A stretch of 30,482 bases of DNA from Methylophaga sp. (GTDB taxonomy: Bacteria > Pseudomonadota > Gammaproteobacteria > Nitrosococcales > Methylophagaceae): positions 1 through 30,482 of the forward strand of contig JABURN010000186.1 in assembly GCA_014762585.1 (NCBI GenBank), in the 5' to 3' direction. Positions 8,910-17,394 of this stretch are shown piece by piece. Position numbers and translations under genes: made by a program. The notes below the pieces were generated by a model. That model did no database searches and had not been told where the DNA came from. It saw only the letters and a list, made by a program, of their open reading frames with translations. Within the stretch, counting starts at the first letter, position 1; each line of letters begins with the position of its first letter.

Positions 8910-9641
8910 ATGATCAAACAATCGATGGCACTGGCTTTATTGTTGCTGTCAGCGCAATTATCAGCCGAACCGGTGACATACTCCTATCAGGATCAGCGTT
9001 ACCAGGGCTATTATCTCGCAGACAAGGCAGATCAGCCGCTGGTTTTGTTGTTGCATGACTGGAATGGCCTGACAGACTACGAGATAAAACGGGCACACAT
9101 GCTTTCTGAGCAGGGCTATGCTGTGTTTGCAGCCGATTTGTTCGGGGCTGGTATCCGTCCCACTAAAGATGAAGATAAACGCCAGCATACCGGCGAGCTG
9201 TATCAGGACCGGGCCAAAATGCGGGGCTTGATTGAGGCAGCTTTAAAGCAGGCTGAGACGCTCGGTGCTGACATTAGCAATGCGGTGTTAATGGGCTATT
9301 GTTTCGGTGGCGCCGGGGCGCTGGAGATGGCGCGTGCCGGCGCAGAATACAGGGGCTTTGTCAGTTTTCATGGCGGCCTCGCCACGCCTGAGGGGCAGGA
9401 TTACAAAAAGGCTCAGGGTGCGCTTTTGATACTGCATGGCGCCGCCGATCGACATATCAGCCTTGATGACTTCAACCAGTTGGCCAAACAGTTGGAACAG
9501 GAACATGACAACTACGAAATGATTGCCTATGGCGGGGCGCGGCATGCCTTCACTGAATGGAATGACGATCGTTACCACGCCGAAGCCGACCGTCGTTCCT
9601 GGCAACGTTTTCTGAACTTTCTCGAGCACACGCTGCAATGA
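8910..9641 (+). CDS. Exported dienelactone hydrolase-family protein
   Basis: A 243-residue alpha/beta hydrolase with a signal peptide (MIKQSMALALLLLSAQLSAEP). The dienelactone hydrolase triad is readable: nucleophile Cys131 in GYCFGG, Asp180 in HGAADRHIS and His212 in GARHAFT. LLLHDWNGLTDY near residue 48 is the oxyanion region. Family members hydrolyse lactones or esters, or serve unknown roles, and the true substrate cannot be read from sequence. An AAGGAG ribosome site precedes the ATG. The last four bases overlap the next gene (ATGA). It is the first gene of a compact run reaching 12925. Confidence 0.85.
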   Translation: MIKQSMALALLLLSAQLSAEPVTYSYQDQRYQGYYLADKADQPLVLLLHDWNGLTDYEIKRAHMLSEQGYAVFAADLFGAGIRPTKDEDKRQHTGELYQDRAKMRGLIEAALKQAETLGADISNAVLMGYCFGGAGALEMARAGAEYRGFVSFHGGLATPEGQDYKKAQGALLILHGAADRHISLDDFNQLAKQLEQEHDNYEMIAYGGARHAFTEWNDDRYHAEADRRSWQRFLNFLEHTLQ

Positions 9642-10462
9642 GGATTTTCAGCACTGGTTTTTATCTGCTGTGCCTGGCGATCATTCTGTGCATCAGCCCG
9701 CTGAAGGCAGATGACAAAATCATCCGGCTGGCAGTGGTCAATACGCCTTATAAGAGTGGCCTGATGACTTATCTGCTGCAGGATTTTGAGACAATCAGCG
9801 GTTACCGCGTTGCGCTTTATGGCGGCGAAGATGTGTTTGATCGCGCTCAGCGGGGGCAAGCGGATCTTTTGATAGCGCATTACGGCAAGGCAGCATTTGA
9901 AGACTTTGTACTGAATGGCCTGGGTAGCTGGCCGCAAATGGTGTTTGCCCATCAGCAGGTACTGATTGGTCCTTCATCGGACCCGGCTGGCATCGAAGGC
10001 ATGACCCGTGCCGCACCAGCGCTGACACAGCTAGCCGACAATCAGCAGCCTTTTGTGCTGAATCAAATCATCGGTGTGACTGCGCGGTTTGTTCTACTCT
10101 TGCAGCAGTCCGGCAGGACCGATAAACGCGGGTGGCTAGTCGATAAGAACGTAGCTAAAGGGCAGGCCATGAAACAGGCGGATAAATTGGACGCATACAC
10201 CCTCTGGGGCGCAGATCCGTTTATCCGTTTCAGTCAGAAACAGCAGCCTGATCTGAAGATCCTGGTCTCGGCAGATCCGCTCCTGCAGCGAGTGATGGCC
10301 ATTAGTCTGGTCAACCCGGAAAACCAGGCAGGCATTAATGCTACGGGCGCCAGTGTGCTGCAGGATTATCTGTTATCAGCGCCTGTCCAGGCCAGAGTGA
10401 GTCAGTTTCGTCAGTCTGGCTATACCGGTCAGCTGTGGTGGCCCGCCGCCAGGCATAACTAG
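9638..10462 (+). CDS. TupA-like periplasmic substrate-binding protein
   Basis: 274 residues with a signal peptide (about 1-24, ending SPLKA). The mature part follows the pattern of tungstate/molybdate-binding TupA-like proteins: IRLAVVNTPYKSGLMTYLLQDFETISGYRV, then GQADLLIAHYGKAAFEDFV and VLIGPSSDPAGIEG. TupA normally feeds TupBC, an ABC transporter for tungstate. No permease or ATPase gene is near, so the ligand and transport link are unknown and the protein may be an orphan binding or sensing protein. The segment before the second domain reads WGADPFIRF instead of the usual TLSDRGTY-type block, so the ligand site may have changed. It overlaps the hydrolase before it by four bases and has six bases to the next gene. 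Confidence 0.7.
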   Translation: MRIFSTGFYLLCLAIILCISPLKADDKIIRLAVVNTPYKSGLMTYLLQDFETISGYRVALYGGEDVFDRAQRGQADLLIAHYGKAAFEDFVLNGLGSWPQMVFAHQQVLIGPSSDPAGIEGMTRAAPALTQLADNQQPFVLNQIIGVTARFVLLLQQSGRTDKRGWLVDKNVAKGQAMKQADKLDAYTLWGADPFIRFSQKQQPDLKILVSADPLLQRVMAISLVNPENQAGINATGASVLQDYLLSAPVQARVSQFRQSGYTGQLWWPAARHN

Positions 10463-10468
10463 GGAGGA

Positions 10469-11476
10469 ATGATGTTTCACGCAAAGCTCATCTTATTTAT
10501 GAGTCTGTTAGTTTTCAGCAGCATGAGTCAGGCCGATACCGGCTTTCGCCTGGAAAATTTTGATTATCCCTATCCCGTTGAACGCTTCTCGCTGACATCA
10601 CAACAGCAGCAACTGGAGATGGCGTATATGGATGTGGCGCCGGACAAGGCGGCCAACGGCAAGACCATCGTGCTGTTTCACGGCAAAAACTTCTGTGCAG
10701 CCACCTGGCGTGATTCGATAAAAGCCCTCAGTGAGGCCGGTTATCGGGTGATCGCCGTCGATCAAATCGGCTTCTGTAAGTCATCCAAACCCCTCGATTA
10801 TCAGTTCAGTTTCCATCAACTGGCTGCCAATACCCGTGCTTTACTCGAGCATTTGGATGTTAAACATTTCAGCCTGCTGGCTCATTCCATGGGCGGTATG
10901 CTCGCCACCCGCTATGCCTTGCTTTATCCAGAGCAGGTTGAGGCACTGCTGATGGTGAATCCGATCGGGCTGGAAGACTGGCTGCAGAAAGGCGTGCCTT
11001 ATATTGAGATTGAGACCTGGTATCAGCAACAGTTAAAACTCGATGCTGAAGGCATTAAGCGCTATCAGCAAACCACCTACTATGCCGGAGAGTGGCGGGA
11101 TGATTACGATATCTGGGTGGCGATGCTGGCAGGCCAGTTTGCCGCTGAGCGCGAAAAGTCGGCCTGGCTCTCGGCCAAAATCTACGACATGATCCTGACC
11201 CAGCCGGTGGTTCATCAGTTTGAGGACTTGCAGGTACCGACCTGGCTGTTTATCGGCGAGCAGGATAATACCGCAGTGGGCAAGGGCTTTGCTGACCAGG
11301 CGGTGCGGGAAAGACTGGGTAACTACAGCGAGCTGGCAACAAGCAGCGTGAGCCAGATACCGGATGCGCGCCTGCAGCTGTTTCCGGAGCTGGGCCACTC
11401 GCCGCAGATCCAGTCACCGGAAAAATTTAATCAGGCGCTGTTGAAAGCGCTCAGACAACTTTCATTGAGACCCTGA
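10469..11476 (+). CDS. Exported alpha/beta hydrolase
   Basis: 335 residues with a signal peptide (MMFHAKLILFMSLLVFSSMSQA). The alpha/beta hydrolase fold is clear: VLFHGKNFCAATW (oxyanion loop), VIAVDQIGFCKSSKP, the nucleophile elbow AHSMGG with Ser140, acid FIGEQDNTAVGK, and base ELGHSPQIQ. The close match to peptidase S33/epoxide hydrolase-type proteins does not reveal the substrate. A GGGAGG ribosome site at 10462-10467 sits close to two tandem ATGs (10469 and 10472). I keep the first, but the second is possible. It lies inside the envelope-protein run, nine bases before the MAPEG gene. Confidence 0.85.
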   Translation: MMFHAKLILFMSLLVFSSMSQADTGFRLENFDYPYPVERFSLTSQQQQLEMAYMDVAPDKAANGKTIVLFHGKNFCAATWRDSIKALSEAGYRVIAVDQIGFCKSSKPLDYQFSFHQLAANTRALLEHLDVKHFSLLAHSMGGMLATRYALLYPEQVEALLMVNPIGLEDWLQKGVPYIEIETWYQQQLKLDAEGIKRYQQTTYYAGEWRDDYDIWVAMLAGQFAAEREKSAWLSAKIYDMILTQPVVHQFEDLQVPTWLFIGEQDNTAVGKGFADQAVRERLGNYSELATSSVSQIPDARLQLFPELGHSPQIQSPEKFNQALLKALRQLSLRP

Positions 11477-11485
11477 AGGATCACC

Positions 11486-11896
11486 ATGATGCCATTGCTG
11501 TTTGAAGTTCTGTTTATCGTATCTCTGTTACCGATGCTACTGGCGGTGCTGGGGGGCTATCTTCGCTATCGTCAGTTCGGCCGTTTTGATAATCATCACC
11601 CCAGGCAGCAGCAGGCACAGATGACCGGCCTGGGCGGTCGGGTCCTGGCAGCACAGAAAAATGCCTGGGAAGCACTTATTTTCTATTCTGCTGTGTGTGT
11701 ACTTGCTTTCGTTTCAGGTACTGATCTGGCTCAGTTCAGCTATGCTGCCGGACTGTTCTTACTGAGCCGTTTGGCGCACCCGCTGTTCTATATGCTGGAT
11801 ATGGCACCTTACCGTTCTCTGGTGTTTATGATCGGTTGGCTCTGCAGTTTTTATATCGGCCTCAAAGCGGTGGCTGACATCAATTTTGGTGGCTAA
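11486..11896 (+). CDS. MAPEG-family integral membrane protein
   Basis: 136 residues with four predicted membrane helices (about 5-25, 60-80, 85-100 and 110-128). The loop RVLAAQKNAWEALIFYSAVCVLA between helices 1 and 2 carries the Arg, Asn and Glu pattern typical of the MAPEG superfamily (membrane-associated proteins in eicosanoid and glutathione metabolism). Bacterial members are often small trimeric membrane proteins, some with glutathione-dependent activity, but most are uncharacterised. The gene starts nine bases after the alpha/beta hydrolase and its stop directly abuts the next ATG, so it is almost surely co-translated. Confidence 0.82.
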   Translation: MMPLLFEVLFIVSLLPMLLAVLGGYLRYRQFGRFDNHHPRQQQAQMTGLGGRVLAAQKNAWEALIFYSAVCVLAFVSGTDLAQFSYAAGLFLLSRLAHPLFYMLDMAPYRSLVFMIGWLCSFYIGLKAVADINFGG

Positions 11897-12925
11897 ATGA
11901 AAATCAGCAAACAGCAGCTGGACGCTGCAGTGAGCCGGCAAATCCTGAGCAAACAGCAGGCCGAGGCCTTAATGGCGTTCCTGCATGCAGAGCCGGGCAG
12001 TGGGCCGGTGTTTGATTTCACCCATGTGCTCTATTACCTGGGCGGGCTGATCGCGATTGGCGCCATGACCCTGTTTATGACCCTGGGCTGGGAGAGTTTC
12101 GGCGGCTGGGGGCTCTTTTTCATTGCTTTGCTTTATGCCGGTGCCGGCTTAAAACTCAGTGATGCTTTTCAACGCCGTGGCTATGCTGTGCCTGCAGGCC
12201 TTTGTGCGACCTTTGTGGTGGCACTGACCCCGCTGGCAGTCTATGGCCTGCAGCAGGCGATGGGCTGGTGGCCGGATGACAGCGTTTATCGGGACTATCA
12301 TCGTTATATTAAGTGGCACTGGCTGTACCTGGAACTGGTGACGCTGGCGGTGGGCACCGCGATGGCCTGGCGCTATAAATATCCTTTCCTGTTAATGCCG
12401 ATCGCGGTGACCTTATGGTATCTGTCGATGGATCTGGCGGCCTGGCTGGCTTTTGACCGGCTGGACTTTGAAATCCGGGCGCTGGTGTCAATGTATTTCG
12501 GCTTACTGATGACCCTGCTGGCTTTCTGGGTAGATATTCGCAGCCGCCAGACTCAGGTTGATTATGCCTTCTGGCTGTATCTGTTCGGGGTGCTCACATT
12601 CTGGTGCGGCTTATCGATGCAGCACAGCGACAGCGAACTGGCCAAATTCAGCTACTTTATGATCAACCTGCTGATGATCGGGCTTGGTGTAATCCTGCTG
12701 CGGCGGGTGTTTGTCGTGTTCGGTGCCCTGGGGGTGGCGGGTTATCTGGGCTATCTGTCACATCAGGTATTTGAAGACAGTCTGCTGTTTCCGGTCATAT
12801 TAAGCGGCATCGGTTTGCTGATTATTTATCTCGGCGTTTTATGGCAGCGTCATGAAAACAACATCAGTCAGCGATTACGCGACAAACTGCCTCTGGCTTT
12901 ACAACAGTTACTGGCCCAGCGCTGA
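11897..12925 (+). CDS. Polytopic membrane protein, DUF2157-like layout
   Basis: 342 residues. A soluble helical N-terminus of about 45 residues (KISKQQLDAAVSRQILSKQQAEALMAFL) precedes about nine or ten hydrophobic segments. The layout, with a short helical cytoplasmic head followed by a large membrane region, resembles DUF2157-type proteins, but I cannot confirm the family. The C-terminal tail is basic (QRHENNISQRLRDKLPLAL). The ATG follows the MAPEG stop without a gap. It converges with the DUF2805 gene on the other strand, with a single base between the two stop codons. No function is assigned. Confidence 0.72.
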   Translation: MKISKQQLDAAVSRQILSKQQAEALMAFLHAEPGSGPVFDFTHVLYYLGGLIAIGAMTLFMTLGWESFGGWGLFFIALLYAGAGLKLSDAFQRRGYAVPAGLCATFVVALTPLAVYGLQQAMGWWPDDSVYRDYHRYIKWHWLYLELVTLAVGTAMAWRYKYPFLLMPIAVTLWYLSMDLAAWLAFDRLDFEIRALVSMYFGLLMTLLAFWVDIRSRQTQVDYAFWLYLFGVLTFWCGLSMQHSDSELAKFSYFMINLLMIGLGVILLRRVFVVFGALGVAGYLGYLSHQVFEDSLLFPVILSGIGLLIIYLGVLWQRHENNISQRLRDKLPLALQQLLAQR

Positions 12926-12926
12926 T

Positions 12927-13193
12927 TCAGCGGGGTTTGTACTGAGTGGGGCAGTATGCCCGTTTGACGTCGGGGTGGCGAAGCTGTTTGTGTTTGGTTT
13001 TACGGCCACTGACTCGCTGACGCCAGAGACGGAAGCTGCCGGGTTTGAGCGAATGACGCATCAGCCGGATGACTTCGGCTTCATTGAGGCCATACACTGA
13101 TGCTATGGCCTCAAATGGCGTGCGGTCTTCCCAGGCCATCTCAATAAGGCGGGAAAGATCGGCTTCGCTGAGTGAGGCATTTGATTTCGACAT
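12927..13193 (-). CDS. DUF2805 / TIGR03643-family small protein
   Basis: An 88-residue basic protein. The sequence DLSRLIEMAWEDRTPFEAIASVYGLNEAEVIRLMRHSLKPGSFRLWRQRVSGRKTKH matches the TIGR03643/DUF2805 pattern. The first half has the shape of a helix-turn-helix (helix, GLNEAEVIRLMR), followed by the conserved W-R block and a basic tail ending in KRAYCPTQ. The function is unknown; nucleic-acid binding is only suggested by the fold and charge. It is the only short gene on this strand here, divergent from the lipocalin with only 30 bases between start codons. Confidence 0.85.
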   Translation of the reverse strand: MSKSNASLSEADLSRLIEMAWEDRTPFEAIASVYGLNEAEVIRLMRHSLKPGSFRLWRQRVSGRKTKHKQLRHPDVKRAYCPTQYKPR

Positions 13194-13223
13194 AAACCAA
13201 AACTAACTGCCACAAGGTGAAAT

Positions 13224-13751
13224 ATGCGTCTAAATCTGATGGTTGTTCTGTTGCTGTTCATCAGCGCCTGTACCACGGTGCCCGAGGGTATCAAGCCAGT
13301 ACAGTCATTTGAGGTCGAGGCCTATCTGGGTAAATGGTATGAAATTGCCCGTCTGGATCATGGCTTTGAACGCGGTTTGAGCCAGGTCACGGCTGAGTAT
13401 TCGCTGCGTGATGATGGCGGAATCCGCGTGATTAACCGGGGCTATTCAGCCGCTGACGAGAAGTGGGAACAAGCCGAAGGCAAGGCTTATTTTGTCGAGG
13501 ATAAAAACACAGCCCATCTCAAAGTGTCCTTTTTCGGCCCTTTTTACGGCAGCTATATCGTATTCGAACTGGATCCACAGTATCAGTATGCTTTTATCAG
13601 TGGCCCCAGTCGGGATTATTTATGGCTGCTGGCGCGTCAGCCGCAGGTCTCTGATAAGCTCAAATCAGAATTCATCGCCGCGGCACAAGCAAAAGGTTTT
13701 GCGGTGGATGAGCTGATTTTTGTGGAGCAGCCTGAAGAGGCTACGGAATGA
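13224..13751 (+). CDS. blc: Outer-membrane lipocalin
   Basis: A 175-residue lipoprotein. Its signal peptide (MRLNLMVVLLLFISAC) ends in a lipobox with Cys16, so it should be lipidated. The lipocalin signature YLGKWYEIARLDHGFERGL is at about residues 33-51, and the rest follows Blc: VTAEYSLRDDGGIRVINRGY, KAYFVEDKNTAHLKVSFFGPFYGSYIVFEL, then YLWLLARQP. Blc-type lipocalins bind fatty acids or lysophospholipids at the outer membrane and are linked to envelope stress. The start has an AAGGTG ribosome site. A 28-base gap separates it from the small MgtC gene, so the two may share a transcript. Confidence 0.93.
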   Translation: MRLNLMVVLLLFISACTTVPEGIKPVQSFEVEAYLGKWYEIARLDHGFERGLSQVTAEYSLRDDGGIRVINRGYSAADEKWEQAEGKAYFVEDKNTAHLKVSFFGPFYGSYIVFELDPQYQYAFISGPSRDYLWLLARQPQVSDKLKSEFIAAAQAKGFAVDELIFVEQPEEATE

Positions 13752-13779
13752 AGCGTGATCAATAAACAGGGAGAACACC

Positions 13780-14208
13780 ATGCCTGAAATCGATTTTGCC
13801 CTGGTCGAGTTTAATCTGACTCAGATCGGTATCGCTTTTGTGCTGTCATTGCCGATTGCACTGAACAGGGAATACGGTGCGCGTGGGGCGGGTCTGCGGA
13901 CTTACCCGCTGGTGTCGATTGCCTGTTGTGCCTTCATGCTGGTGGCAATGGATGTCTATGAGGGCAGTGATGCCGAGGCCAGGGTGATGTATGGCGTTAT
14001 CACGGGCATGGGCTTTATCGGTGGCGGTGCCATTATCAAAGAAGCAGGCAAGGCGATAGGCACCGCCAATGCAGCTGGCATCTGGCTGACCGGGGCGATT
14101 GGCATTTCGGTGGCCTACAGCCGCTACGAGGTGGCTCTAGTCCTGTCGTTTATCGGCTTTTGTATTTTCCAGTTTGGCAGCTATCTCAAAAAGCATGAGT
14201 CTGATTGA
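13780..14208 (+). CDS. Small MgtC/SapB-family membrane protein
   Basis: 142 residues with about four membrane helices. The MgtC/SapB signature is clear: PIALNREYGARGAGLRTYPLVSIACCAFMLVA, and then GVITGMGFIGGGAIIKEAG and AAGIWLTGAIGISVA. MgtC proteins regulate F1Fo ATP synthase and Mg2+ or acid adaptation in pathogens. The role in free-living bacteria is unsettled. This short form lacks the C-terminal ACT-like domain of Salmonella MgtC. The ATG has a GGGAGA ribosome site. It converges with the RND permease gene, with three bases between the stop codons. Confidence 0.9.
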   Translation: MPEIDFALVEFNLTQIGIAFVLSLPIALNREYGARGAGLRTYPLVSIACCAFMLVAMDVYEGSDAEARVMYGVITGMGFIGGGAIIKEAGKAIGTANAAGIWLTGAIGISVAYSRYEVALVLSFIGFCIFQFGSYLKKHESD

Positions 14209-14219
14209 GCTTCATGCTT
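14191..14219. repeat. Inverted repeat across the convergent MgtC/RND ends
   Basis: Arms AAGCATGA (14191-14198) and TCATGCTT (14212-14219) are perfectly complementary over eight bases with a 13-base loop that contains the MgtC stop codon. It could act as a two-way terminator between the two convergent genes. There is no clear T-run on either side, so termination is not certain. Confidence 0.35.
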
Positions 14220-17200
14220 CCTGTGTTTCTGTACCAGAATGCCGGGGCTGATTTCGTCGCTGCGTCCATGACATCACCGTGATCAGCAGGCTGGGCAGGA
14301 AAGTCAGCGTCACAATCATTGAGCACAGAATACCGACCAGTACCACGATACCCACGCCGCGATAGAGCTCGGTACCGGCACCCGGAATAAACACCAGTGG
14401 TGCCAGACCGAATACCGTGGTCGCAGTCGACATCAGAATCGGCCGCAGGCGGGTGGCGACGGCCTGGTTCACGGCCGTGGGTATCGAGATACTCTTATCG
14501 CGCAGGTTACTGCGGGTCTGCTCCACGATCAGAATCGGGTTGTTGACAACGGTCCCCAGCAGAATGACAAAACCGAGCATGGTGATCATATCGAAAGGCT
14601 GAATAATCGCCGGCAATCCCACCATATTAAGCAGGGGGCCGGCATGATTGACGGCAACCAGACCGACAATACCACCGGCAATGCCCAGTGGCACCGTGGT
14701 CAGAATCAGCAGTGGATAACCCCAGTGACTGAAAATCGCCACCAGCAACAGGTAGATCAGAATCAAGGCAATCACCAGGTTGCTGGACAGGGATTCACGA
14801 GTCGCATCAAGCTGATCAGCGGCGCCGGATATGGTGATCGACACGCCTTTGGCGACCTCACCTGCTGCCTGCATTTCCGGCAGCATCTGGGTGCGAACCA
14901 TATTGACGGCCGTTTCCAGCGCGATTTCACGCGGCGGGATAATCGACAGTGTTACGGTACGGCGGCCATCAACCCGCCGCAGCTGATCGCTGTCGACGGT
15001 TTCGATAATATCGGCCAGCGCGTTAAGCGGCAGCACGGTACCTTCCGGCGTCATAATCGGCATCGTTGATAGATCGGAGAGCTTCTGGTTCTGACCGGCG
15101 GCGCTGAAGATGAACATATCAATCTTGTCATCATCCATGAAGAATTCGCCGACATAGGCACCATCGCTCAATGCCGCCACGGTGTAGCCGAAATTATCGG
15201 CAGTCATTCCCACCTCGGCCAGCCGATCCCAATGCGGCCTGACTTCCACCAGTGGTTGATCCAGTGACAGGGCAGCGGGTTCGGATTCAATCTGCGGGTC
15301 GCCAAACAGGGCTTCGGCACTGCGCAGCGCGTTCTCAGCGGTAGTGTACAGGCTTTCCTGATCGGCACCGGAAATATCCAGATTCACCGCGCGGGTACCG
15401 CCCTGGTTACTGGCGATGATCGACCCGCGGTGGGAAAAGCCGCGCATGCCGGGATAACTTTCAAACATCTCGGTCAGCGCATTCATCATCGGCTCAATAT
15501 CTTCACCACGGGTGGGTTCGCTCAGTACCCAGACAACGCCTGGAGCAATGCGCTGGAAGTAATATTTAAGCGAGGGAAGTTCATGCTCACCGTTATCGAA
15601 CTTGGCCGGATCAGCATCCAGTGCCGTGGACAGGTGACCACGGATTTCATCGCCGATTTTCTGCATTTCCGACAGGTTATAGCCGGGCGGGGCGGTCATC
15701 ACGCTGAAAGCCTTGGGTTCTTCGCCTTCCGGCAGATATTCGGCTGGCGGCATCAGATAGACGCCGGCGCCCATGGTGCCGGCAAAAATCAGTACGATAC
15801 AGGCCAGCCTGCGCAGCGGCCCGCCATTAAGCCAGCTCACCGATTTGAGGATCGGCCCGGGATGTGCCAGATCATCACCATGATCGCGGTCATCACCGAA
15901 ACCGACGCGGGCACAGGCTGCCGGTACCACACCCACAGCAAACAGCATGGAAGCCAGGATGGCAGTGGAAATCGCAATCGCGATATCGGAATAAAGCTGT
16001 CCGGCTTCTTCCTGCACAAACAGCACCGGTGCGAATACCAGCACCGTGGTCATGCTTGAGGCCAGCACTGCGGTCCAGACCTCACGCACCCCGGTAATGG
16101 CGGCCTGAATCCGGTCCAGTCCGCGGCGGCGGCACTGTTCGATGCTCTCCAGTACCACGATGGTGTTATCCACGGTCATGCCAATGGCAAAGGCGATACC
16201 GGCCAGGGAAATGACGTTCAGAGTCCGATCAAAGGCGAGCAGGCCCAGAAAGGCGGCGATGGTACAGACCGGCATGCCCATCAGGCCGATCAGGGTCGCA
16301 CGGCCCGAGCGCAGGAACAGATACAGGACCAGCGTCGCCAGCACTGCACCCAACGCCAAGTTGGAACTGACCTTATCGACAGAGGCCTGCACATAGCGCA
16401 CGTCGTCACCAATCAACTCGATGGTCATACCATTGGGCTGCAGCAGATCCTGACGGATTTCCTCCACCACCTGCAGCATTTCCTGCTTGATGTTAATGAC
16501 ATTCGAACCCGACTCGCGCTTGACCGCCATGGTCAAAGCTTCTTCATTGTTCACGATGGCGATATTGCGGACTTCGTAGTGATCCAGGCGCACTTCGGCG
16601 ACGTCTTTCAGTTTGATATCGGTATTATTGCGATGGGCCAGCGTCAGCTCTTCCAGACTGGCAATATCCTGAAAGCGGCCGGTGGTGCGGATGAAATAAC
16701 GGCGTTTGCCATCATCGAGATCGCCGGCGGAAGTGTCCTTATTACGTTCGCGAATCACATCACGGACTTCAGTCAAAGTCAGTCCGCGCTGCGCCAGTTT
16801 GGCCGGGTCGATAGTGATCTGAATCTGACGCTCGGCGCCGCCACGCAGCTGGACCTCCGATACACCACTGACCCGTTCCATCCTCGGCCGGACGTCATCA
16901 TCGACGAAGTCGGTAACCATATCCATATCGAGATTGAGCGGATTGCCGGGCAGCGGTTTGACCGCAAAATACATAAAGGCATTTTCAGAGAAGGAACTGC
17001 TGCGAATGGTGGGCTGATCGACGTTTTCCGGGTAACTCGGCACCTGGCTCAGCGCATTGGAGACTTCAATCAGGGTTTCGTTGATGTCGACACCGAAGGG
17101 AAACTCCATTTCAATCTGCGCCTGGCCGGTATCGGCCAGAGACTCCATCCGCGTCATGTTAGGCACGCTGCGCAGGTAACGTTCCTGTTCAATCAGGATT

Positions 17201-17379
17201 TCCTTTTCCACGTCCTGAGGCGTCGCGCCGGGCCAGCCGGTGATAACACTGATGGTGCGCACATCCAGATCCGGAATCATCTGTATCGGAATGCGGGTGG
17301 CGGCGGCCAGGCCCAGCACCACGATAATCAGCACAATGACCGTCAGCAGTTTTCCGTTTCTGATGGGGGCTTCCAGCAT
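14212..17379 (-). CDS. RND-family efflux pump inner-membrane permease
   Basis: A 1055-residue proton-driven transporter of the RND (HAE-like) superfamily, with the usual 12-helix layout of two halves and two large periplasmic loops. It begins with the family pattern PIRNGKLLTVIVLIIVVLGLAA. Helix 4 carries GMTVDNTIVVLESI with Asp404. The partner position is Asn405 where AcrB has a second Asp, and helix 10 reads TVVNNPILIVEQ with Asn946 where AcrB has the relay Lys. This DN...NN pattern occurs in other RND clades and does not mean loss of function. The final region is FLPSLLITVMSW. The gene lies 15 bases downstream of its membrane-fusion partner. Substrates cannot be read from the sequence, and no outer-membrane channel is in the window. 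Confidence 0.93.
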   Translation of the reverse strand: MLEAPIRNGKLLTVIVLIIVVLGLAAATRIPIQMIPDLDVRTISVITGWPGATPQDVEKEILIEQERYLRSVPNMTRMESLADTGQAQIEMEFPFGVDINETLIEVSNALSQVPSYPENVDQPTIRSSSFSENAFMYFAVKPLPGNPLNLDMDMVTDFVDDDVRPRMERVSGVSEVQLRGGAERQIQITIDPAKLAQRGLTLTEVRDVIRERNKDTSAGDLDDGKRRYFIRTTGRFQDIASLEELTLAHRNNTDIKLKDVAEVRLDHYEVRNIAIVNNEEALTMAVKRESGSNVINIKQEMLQVVEEIRQDLLQPNGMTIELIGDDVRYVQASVDKVSSNLALGAVLATLVLYLFLRSGRATLIGLMGMPVCTIAAFLGLLAFDRTLNVISLAGIAFAIGMTVDNTIVVLESIEQCRRRGLDRIQAAITGVREVWTAVLASSMTTVLVFAPVLFVQEEAGQLYSDIAIAISTAILASMLFAVGVVPAACARVGFGDDRDHGDDLAHPGPILKSVSWLNGGPLRRLACIVLIFAGTMGAGVYLMPPAEYLPEGEEPKAFSVMTAPPGYNLSEMQKIGDEIRGHLSTALDADPAKFDNGEHELPSLKYYFQRIAPGVVWVLSEPTRGEDIEPMMNALTEMFESYPGMRGFSHRGSIIASNQGGTRAVNLDISGADQESLYTTAENALRSAEALFGDPQIESEPAALSLDQPLVEVRPHWDRLAEVGMTADNFGYTVAALSDGAYVGEFFMDDDKIDMFIFSAAGQNQKLSDLSTMPIMTPEGTVLPLNALADIIETVDSDQLRRVDGRRTVTLSIIPPREIALETAVNMVRTQMLPEMQAAGEVAKGVSITISGAADQLDATRESLSSNLVIALILIYLLLVAIFSHWGYPLLILTTVPLGIAGGIVGLVAVNHAGPLLNMVGLPAIIQPFDMITMLGFVILLGTVVNNPILIVEQTRSNLRDKSISIPTAVNQAVATRLRPILMSTATTVFGLAPLVFIPGAGTELYRGVGIVVLVGILCSMIVTLTFLPSLLITVMSWTQRRNQPRHSGTETQEA

Positions 17380-17394
17380 GATTAGAGCAGCCTG

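Noticed and set aside
15430..17385. Long plus-strand open frames opposite the RND permease
   Set aside because: They are rich in His/Gln/Arg without any domain, and lie entirely over a clear RND gene. They are reading-frame shadows.
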